Assembly (NCBI GenBank): GCA_946479785.1
Contig: CAMLHQ010000095.1
Span: 1 to 11,211 of the forward strand
Reading direction: 5' to 3'
DNA length: 11,211 nt
From: an uncultured Nitrospira sp.
GTDB lineage: Bacteria > Nitrospirota > Nitrospiria > Nitrospirales > Nitrospiraceae
Shown here: positions 7,267 to 11,211 of the stretch, in pieces
How positions within the stretch are numbered: the first letter of the stretch is position 1
Layout of the letters: every line of letters begins with the position of its first letter
Translations under genes and position numbers: made by a program
Notes under the pieces: model-generated
The model's database searches: none
Seen by the model: the letters and a program-made list of their open reading frames with translations, nothing else
What the model was told of the DNA's origin: nothing

Positions 7267-7757
7267 GATTCTCGTCCTTCGGTCTCGGTGCAATCGCTTA
7301 TGATACGCTCAATTGTCTCTTCCGCGAAACCCCGCTGACGTAGGAAGGAGGCCGTCTGGCGTGGGCTGAGCCGAGGCCTGTTACGCCGCTGCATTCGCAG
7401 CGCCCGTCGCGCCAATGTGTCTTCGTCAACGTCTTGCAACGCTTCACCGATCACTTCGTCGGCAAGTGCTTCAGACAGCCCCCGTACCAACAATTCGCTC
7501 TTGAGTCCTTCCAGGCCCATCGGCCGGCGCGCGATAGTGGCCTCGATCCACCGGGTGGCGTAGCCACGATCGTCCAGATACCGTAGTGTCGAAAGACGGT
7601 TGATGACCTGCTTGGTCTGGGTGGATGAGGCTCCCTTGCGAGTGAGAAAACGTTCGACTTGAGCAGCCGTTCGATCGAACCGGGCGAGATACCGCACCGC
7701 ACAGTGAACCCACTCGTCTCCGGATTGCGGAACGCGCCGTTTCACGACGACACCCAC
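7263..7757 (-). CDS. recX: RecX family regulator of RecA
   Basis: A 164-residue, almost entirely helical, Arg-rich protein of the RecX family, which binds RecA filaments and limits or modulates their strand-exchange activity. The three-helix repeats are visible: AVRYLARFDRTAAQVERFLTRKG (about 20-42), then YLDDRGYATRWIEATIARRPMGLEGLKSELLVRGL (about 60-94), then the C-terminal SFLRQRGFAEETIERII. The length fits the family. It begins 15 nt after the recA stop, the usual recA-recX arrangement, and its TGA overlaps the alaS ATG. The start is a GTG at 7757 with no clear ribosome site; another GTG at 7745 would remove four residues, so the exact start is open. Confidence 0.92.
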   Translation of the reverse strand: MGVVVKRRVPQSGDEWVHCAVRYLARFDRTAAQVERFLTRKGASSTQTKQVINRLSTLRYLDDRGYATRWIEATIARRPMGLEGLKSELLVRGLSEALADEVIGEALQDVDEDTLARRALRMQRRNRPRLSPRQTASFLRQRGFAEETIERIISDCTETEGRES

Positions 7758-7772
7758 GAGGGATCAGGTCGT

Positions 7773-8858
7773 TCAGACACCGACTTTGTGGGGCTTCTTG
7801 TCTTCGCGCCTCTCTTCTTTGGCCGGCGTTGCGGCAGGCTTCTCCTTCTCAGCGGCATACCCTGGCACACCGGCGAGCTCACGCAGCTTGCCCTCGATTT
7901 CGCGAGCCAACGGCTGGTTTGCCGCCAAAAAATCACGAACGGCATCGCGTCCCTGTCCGAGCCGTTCTCCGTGATAGGAATACCAGGCGCCGGACTTTTC
8001 CAACACCTTCTTGTCGACACCGAGATCCACCAATTCGCCGGCTTTCGAGATCCCTTGTGCAAACATGATGTCGAACTCCGCCTGTTTGAACGGCGGGGCC
8101 ATCTTGTTCTTGACGACTTTGACGCGGACACGGCTCCCCACGACATCTTGCCCTTCCTTAATGGATTCAATCCTACGGATGTCCAACCGGACCGACGAAT
8201 AGAACTTGAGCGCGTTGCCGCCGGTCGTCGTCTCAGGATTGCCGAACATGACGCCGAGTTTCATGCGAATTTGATTGATGAAGATCACCGTCGTCTGCGA
8301 TTTCGAGATAGCCGCTGTGAGCTTTCTCAAGGCCTGCGACATCAATCTGGCCTGTAAACCCATGTGGGCATCGCCCATTTCGCCTTCGATTTCAGCCCGC
8401 GGCGTCAAGGCTGCCACCGAGTCCACGACGATCAAATCGATCGCGCCGCTGCGGACCAACGTTTCCGCAATTTCCAAGGCTTGTTCACCCGTATCCGGCT
8501 GTGAGACCAACAGATCGTCGGCTTGCACACCCAGCTTCTTGGCATAGGTTAAATCCAGCGCATGTTCCGCATCGATGAAGGCCGCGACCCCGCCGGTTTT
8601 TTGTACCTCGGCAATGGCATGCAGCGTGAGCGTAGTTTTGCCCGACGCTTCCGGGCCAAAAATTTCGACGACGCGCCCCCGCGGAAATCCACCGACCCCG
8701 AGTGCGATGTCCAAACCCAGCGAGCCGGTCGAAATCGCCGGAATGTCGGCCGGAGACTCGGTATCGCCTAGCTTCATAATCGCCCCTTTCCCATATTGCT
8801 TTTCGATTTGGGACAGGGCCAGATCCAACGCACGCCTTTTCTCGTCTTTTTCCGCCAT
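7773..8858 (-). CDS. recA: Recombinase RecA
   Basis: A 361-residue RecA, the ATP-dependent strand-exchange protein of homologous recombination and, in SOS-proficient bacteria, the co-protease for LexA. Walker A is GPEASGKT (68-75), the catalytic Glu is E98 in FIDAEHALD, and Walker B is LIVVD (142-146). Loops L1 ([20 protein letters not shown]) and L2 ([19 protein letters not shown]) are intact, as is the C-terminal domain ([16 protein letters not shown]). The last 25 or so residues form a Lys/Glu/Arg/Pro-rich tail rather than the strongly acidic tail of E. coli RecA. The ATG at 8858 has a near-perfect ribosome site, GAGGAGGAA, 6 nt upstream, the best in the window, which fits high expression. 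recX follows after 15 nt. Confidence 0.99.
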   Translation of the reverse strand: MAEKDEKRRALDLALSQIEKQYGKGAIMKLGDTESPADIPAISTGSLGLDIALGVGGFPRGRVVEIFGPEASGKTTLTLHAIAEVQKTGGVAAFIDAEHALDLTYAKKLGVQADDLLVSQPDTGEQALEIAETLVRSGAIDLIVVDSVAALTPRAEIEGEMGDAHMGLQARLMSQALRKLTAAISKSQTTVIFINQIRMKLGVMFGNPETTTGGNALKFYSSVRLDIRRIESIKEGQDVVGSRVRVKVVKNKMAPPFKQAEFDIMFAQGISKAGELVDLGVDKKVLEKSGAWYSYHGERLGQGRDAVRDFLAANQPLAREIEGKLRELAGVPGYAAEKEKPAATPAKEERREDKKPHKVGV

Positions 8859-8864
8859 GGATGA

Positions 8865-8873
8865 TTCCTCCTC
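8865..8873 (-). promoter_or_regulatory. Strong Shine-Dalgarno of recA
   Basis: GAGGAGGAA lies 6 nt before the recA ATG and matches the 16S rRNA anti-Shine-Dalgarno almost fully. Several other genes here have weak or no such site, so it stands out and fixes the recA start. Confidence 0.85.
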
Positions 8874-8893
8874 GTCAGGGTGAAGCGTGGCGG

Positions 8894-8899
8894 ATTATA
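8894..8899 (-). promoter_or_regulatory. Perfect -10 box of the recA promoter
   Basis: TATAAT on the minus strand sits 35 nt before the recA ATG in the 123-nt gap after the small secreted gene. The expected start is near 8887, giving a leader of about 29 nt that holds the ribosome site. The sequence 15-18 nt further upstream (AGGTTT region) is a poor -35. I found no CTGT-N8-ACAG or GAAC-N4-GTTC LexA-type operator in the gap. Confidence 0.6.
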
Positions 8900-8981
8900 C
8901 CCAAGTTTGGCGAGAGAAACCTAGCGAAGAATATGATGAGAAGATCAGGAAATGGAGGGATTATCGGAGAGGCTTGCCCCG

Positions 8982-9371
8982 TTACAACACGTTGTCGGGC
9001 AAATCTGAGGATGGCTCAGTCGACGATTTGGGGACCGTAAACCGGAAGTGAAATTCTTGCTGATTGGAGTCCTTAGAAGGGCCAAACCAGCCCTCAGCTG
9101 CAACGTGCTCATCAGACTTGGATTTTCCATTCGGATAGAACTTGAACCGCAGCTTCTTTGTCCGATCACCCTGTGCAGAATCCGGATCGAGATTGCCTCC
9201 GATCTCGAAATGATCGTCCAATGCTTCCATAGCCTGGCCAAGAAACGATTCCAATAATCGCTGGCTCAATCCCTTAAACGGCTGATCCGGATCGAATCCG
9301 CCAGACTCACCAGCCCATACCGGCGTCGCGAGGAGAACCGCAAGGGCGACCGCGGCTATAAGCAACTTCAT
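8982..9371 (-). CDS. Small secreted protein of unknown function
   Basis: A 129-residue protein I do not recognise. It starts with a clear Sec signal peptide: MKLL, a hydrophobic core to about residue 18, and PVWA-GES with cleavage after A20. The mature part of about 109 residues is hydrophilic, lacks cysteine, and has no membrane segment. It opens with a helix-like stretch (FKGLSQRLLESFLGQAMEALDDHF), then has two beta-like stretches with alternating large residues, KLRFKFYPNG (about 72-81) and EFHFRFTVP (about 106-114), and ends in a Ser/Pro/Asp-rich tail. It should be periplasmic or extracellular. It lies 123 nt upstream of recA on the same strand and diverges from the response-regulator gene. 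The ATG at 9371 lacks a ribosome site, but the signal peptide fixes it. Clear coding character and its own promoter-like sequence support a real gene. Confidence 0.78.
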   Translation of the reverse strand: MKLLIAAVALAVLLATPVWAGESGGFDPDQPFKGLSQRLLESFLGQAMEALDDHFEIGGNLDPDSAQGDRTKKLRFKFYPNGKSKSDEHVAAEGWFGPSKDSNQQEFHFRFTVPKSSTEPSSDLPDNVL

Positions 9372-9379
9372 GGGGACAA

Positions 9380-9406
9380 TCTATAATGCGATTTGCTGCC
9401 AGTCAA
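9380..9406 (-). promoter_or_regulatory. Candidate promoter of the small secreted protein
   Basis: On the minus strand TTGACT (9406-9401) precedes TATAGA (9385-9380). The spacing of 15 nt is short; a 17-nt spacing would use the poorer TAGATT. TATAGA is 8 nt from the ATG at 9371, so the leader would be one or two bases and there is no Shine-Dalgarno. The 117-nt divergent gap up to 9488 must also hold the response-regulator promoter; the best candidate there is TTGACG at 9453-9458 with no convincing -10. Confidence 0.4.
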
Positions 9407-9488
9407 GCGCCGGTCCTCCGACTTTCTCCTACGACACTCAATCGCGATTTCCTTGACGAAACGGCGGCCTCATCATACAGGTGAAGGT

Positions 9489-10583
9489 ATGACGACTGCC
9501 CTTGTACAGGACCACGAGACGGTTGATCGTAAACCGACCGTCCTCATCGTCGATGACGAAGCTGCGCCTCGCGCCGCGCTGACACAGATTTTGAAGCAAG
9601 ATTTCAATATCCTCACAGCCGAAGACGGCAACCACGCCCTCGCGGTGATCAATGACTGCGGTGTCGATCTCATCACGCTCGACCTCAAGCTACCCGACAC
9701 CTCCGGCTCAGACATCTTAAAAGAAATCAAACGGACCCACCGAGAAATCGAAGTCATTATGGTGACCGCATTCGGCTCGCTGCAGTCCGCGATGGACTGT
9801 ATACGTCACGGCGCCGCAGGATTTCTATTGAAGCCGTTCAACCCCTCCGAGCTGCTTTCCATCAGCCTGCAAACCTCGCACAAGAAGCAACGACTCGACA
9901 TGCTCCGCAGAGCGATGGCGAATAACGATGCGCTGTGGGGACCGGATCCTGCCTGTACGCAGGCTTGGCAGGACCTGATGGCCCGCTATGCCACACACGT
10001 AAAAAGCGGATTACTCGAAGTCTCCAGCCGGGAAACCACGTCTCCGCTGATCCAATTGATTTCCGATTTGTTAGAAGCAAGAGATCGCCATCTGGTCAAT
10101 CACGGCAACCGCGTGAGCTTCTACGCGACGCTCGTCGCCAACAAGCTTCAATTGCCACTGGCGGAGCAGCAAAACCTTTCGCTTGGCGCCTTGGCCCATG
10201 ATTTAGATTTGATCGGCGGAGAGAGCAGCCCCGTGCTTCAACTCGACGATAGCCGGAGCGACCATCGACCCGACCTTGGCGCACGCATCGGACGGGCCAT
10301 GGGATTGCCGTCCGAAGCCGTCCAAATCATCGCGCTGCATCACGAACGCTGGGACGGCACCGGCTATCCCTTCGGCCTGAAAGAAGAGCGCATCCAGCTC
10401 CTGGCGCGTATTGTGTCGCTCGCACAAACCTTCGACGACCTCACTGCCGACAAACCAGGCGGAATAGCCACGCCTATTCAGATTGCCCTGGAGAAAATCG
10501 AACAGCAATCCGGCACCGCCTTCGATCCGACACTCGTCCGAATCTTCTGTCGCACCATGCGCGAGCAGCCGCCACAGCAATAG
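9489..10583 (+). CDS. Response regulator with REC and degenerate HD-GYP domains
   Basis: A 364-residue cytoplasmic signalling protein. The receiver domain (about 16-127) is complete: D22/D23 in VLIVDDE, phosphoacceptor D65 in LITLDLKLPD, T93 in MVTAFG and K115 in LLKPF. A linker leads to an HD-GYP domain (about 198-355) of the kind that hydrolyses cyclic di-GMP. H205, the HD pair H237/D238, H284/H285 and the signature HHERWDGTGYP (284-294) are present. However, the canonical HDIGK reads HDLDL, so the Lys is L241; the usual HPxxG histidine seems to be R260 (H259 is adjacent); and the metal Asp of the ADxFDAL motif is Q313. Activity is therefore doubtful. The ATG at 9489 has AGGTGA just upstream. 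No histidine kinase is adjacent, so the partner is unknown. Confidence 0.93.
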   Translation: MTTALVQDHETVDRKPTVLIVDDEAAPRAALTQILKQDFNILTAEDGNHALAVINDCGVDLITLDLKLPDTSGSDILKEIKRTHREIEVIMVTAFGSLQSAMDCIRHGAAGFLLKPFNPSELLSISLQTSHKKQRLDMLRRAMANNDALWGPDPACTQAWQDLMARYATHVKSGLLEVSSRETTSPLIQLISDLLEARDRHLVNHGNRVSFYATLVANKLQLPLAEQQNLSLGALAHDLDLIGGESSPVLQLDDSRSDHRPDLGARIGRAMGLPSEAVQIIALHHERWDGTGYPFGLKEERIQLLARIVSLAQTFDDLTADKPGGIATPIQIALEKIEQQSGTAFDPTLVRIFCRTMREQPPQQ

Positions 10584-10633
10584 CCCCTTCTGCTTTCTCC
10601 CTCACGAGGATGGCGGATGGAGCAGGCAGGGCT
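10582..10633. terminator. Imperfect inverted repeat between convergent genes
   Basis: The two arms, 10582-10594 and 10621-10633, pair over two 5-bp blocks (AGCCC/GGGCT and CTGCT/AGCAG) with a 3x3 mismatch between. They enclose a 26-nt loop and bridge the ends of the response-regulator and thpR genes. The position suits a two-way terminator, but the stem is broken and no T-run follows on either strand. This is a weak candidate only. Confidence 0.25.
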
Positions 10634-11211
10634 CAGCTTCTCCCTATCCTCGCTTCCCACAGTTTCGTATAGACCGACCCCGTCGGCTTCAGCTCGCTCT
10701 GCATCAAAGCAATAGCCTTCACCTCCATCGATCCTGCCGACAGGGGGTTATCCAACAGACCGGACCTCGCCAAGATCTGACCGAAGTCGCGCCCGCCTTC
10801 TTTGATGCGTGCCAGCGTGAGATGCGGGCTCAACGGTCTTGTGTCCGGCGCCAGATTGAGCGAGGTACAACAGTCATCTATGGCCCGATGTAGTGAGACC
10901 AATCGCGCGGCGTCCTGGCCCTTCTCCCAATGCTCCGACGGTCCCACCCACAAGATTCGCGGTTGTTGGAGGCGTGGAAACACTCCAAGCCGATCGAGCG
11001 GGATCTCGACAGCATGATATCCGCTGAGGACGTTCTCGATAGCGTGTTGCATCGGCGCGACCAATTGCTCGTCAATGTCGCCAAGAAACTTAACCGTGAG
11101 ATGAAGCGAGGCCGGCTGAATCCAAGATATGCGCACATTTTTGGAGAGTTCCCGACCCAGTCGCTGTTTCAATTCCAGATGGATGTTTGCGAGATTCGTG
11201 CGGAGAGGTTC
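10633..11211 (-). CDS. thpR: RNA 2',3'-cyclic phosphodiesterase / 2'-5' RNA ligase family (5' end off window)
   Basis: The C-terminal 192 residues of a LigT/ThpR-type 2H phosphoesterase, which opens RNA 2',3'-cyclic phosphates and can reversibly join RNA ends by 2'-5' bonds in vitro. Both catalytic HxTx motifs are visible: HLTV in the ASLHLTVKFLGD stretch and HLTL in LSPHLTLARIK. They are separated by the usual distance, with the family segment PRILWVGP between them. The reading frame stays open to the window edge, reading back EPLRTNLANIHLE before LKQRLGREL. The apparent TTG start at 11172 is therefore probably internal; only some N-terminal residues (the usual MRLF-ALELP strand) are missing. 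It converges on the response-regulator gene with 49 nt between the stops. In related genomes it often sits next to cinA, which cannot be seen here. Confidence 0.92.
   Translation of the reverse strand, partial: EPLRTNLANIHLELKQRLGRELSKNVRISWIQPASLHLTVKFLGDIDEQLVAPMQHAIENVLSGYHAVEIPLDRLGVFPRLQQPRILWVGPSEHWEKGQDAARLVSLHRAIDDCCTSLNLAPDTRPLSPHLTLARIKEGGRDFGQILARSGLLDNPLSAGSMEVKAIALMQSELKPTGSVYTKLWEARIGRS

Noticed and set aside
6649..7338. 229-residue plus-strand reading frame
   Set aside because: It lies opposite the highly conserved alaS N-terminus, whose protein motifs explain the sequence fully.
7659..8357. 232-residue plus-strand reading frame
   Set aside because: It is antisense to recA and recX, both certain genes; no domain is recognisable.
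8984..8995. Inverted repeat ACAAC-AC-GTTGT at the end of the small secreted gene
   Set aside because: The two-base centre is too short for an RNA hairpin, no T-run follows, and it is mostly coding sequence; probably chance.
9393..9488. Longer N-terminus for the response regulator
   Set aside because: The upstream start is a TTG, the added residues are Arg/His-rich and unlike a receiver domain, and the ATG at 9489 has its own ribosome site.
1..11211. CRISPR arrays, transposases, integrases, tRNA/rRNA genes, toxin-antitoxin or defence genes
   Set aside because: Reading both strands gave no repeat-spacer pattern, no such protein family and no gene-free stretch longer than about 200 bases; the region looks like core chromosome.

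Overview
The window is an ordinary, densely packed chromosomal segment of a moderately GC-rich bacterium. Protein sequences and gene order (recA-recX-alaS-ruvX-mltG-deoC, a REC/HD-GYP regulator and thpR nearby) look like a Nitrospira-type member of the Nitrospirota. That assignment rests on family recall and was not checked by a search. I see no mobile element, CRISPR array, tRNA or rRNA.

Layout. Nearly everything lies on the minus strand, so it is transcribed from high to low coordinates. At the right edge is a 5'-truncated thpR (2'-5' RNA ligase/cyclic phosphodiesterase family). It converges on the only plus-strand gene, a REC plus HD-GYP response regulator (9489-10583). That regulator diverges from a small secreted protein of unknown function (8982-9371). 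Then comes the long minus-strand run: recA, recX, alaS, ruvX, mltG, deoC, a single-domain PilZ protein, a phosphopentomutase-like protein and a RidA-family protein. The left edge holds the first 27 codons of a secreted protein behind the most consensus-like promoter in the window.

How the genes fit together. recA/recX is recombinational repair and its modulator. alaS charges tRNA-Ala. ruvX (YqgF) is a Holliday-junction-resolvase-fold nuclease of rRNA maturation. mltG is the inner-membrane murein lytic transglycosylase that ends glycan strands. From recX to mltG the genes overlap or abut (4-nt ATGA overlap, 1-nt gap, 77-nt overlap), so a single transcript with coupled translation is likely. 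deoC (deoxyribose-phosphate aldolase) and the phosphopentomutase-like gene would suit deoxynucleoside salvage. However, the latter seems to have lost one of the two metal sites of real phosphopentomutases, so its reaction is uncertain. The PilZ gene overlaps deoC by 14 nt and links the cluster to c-di-GMP. The HD-GYP regulator looks catalytically degenerate.

The most interesting items are the two apparently rewired enzymes (phosphopentomutase-like and HD-GYP), the out-of-frame ruvX/mltG overlap, three genes whose best -10 box sits 6-9 nt from the ATG (possible leaderless mRNAs), and the uncharacterised secreted protein just upstream of recA. I did not find a clearly new multi-gene system.
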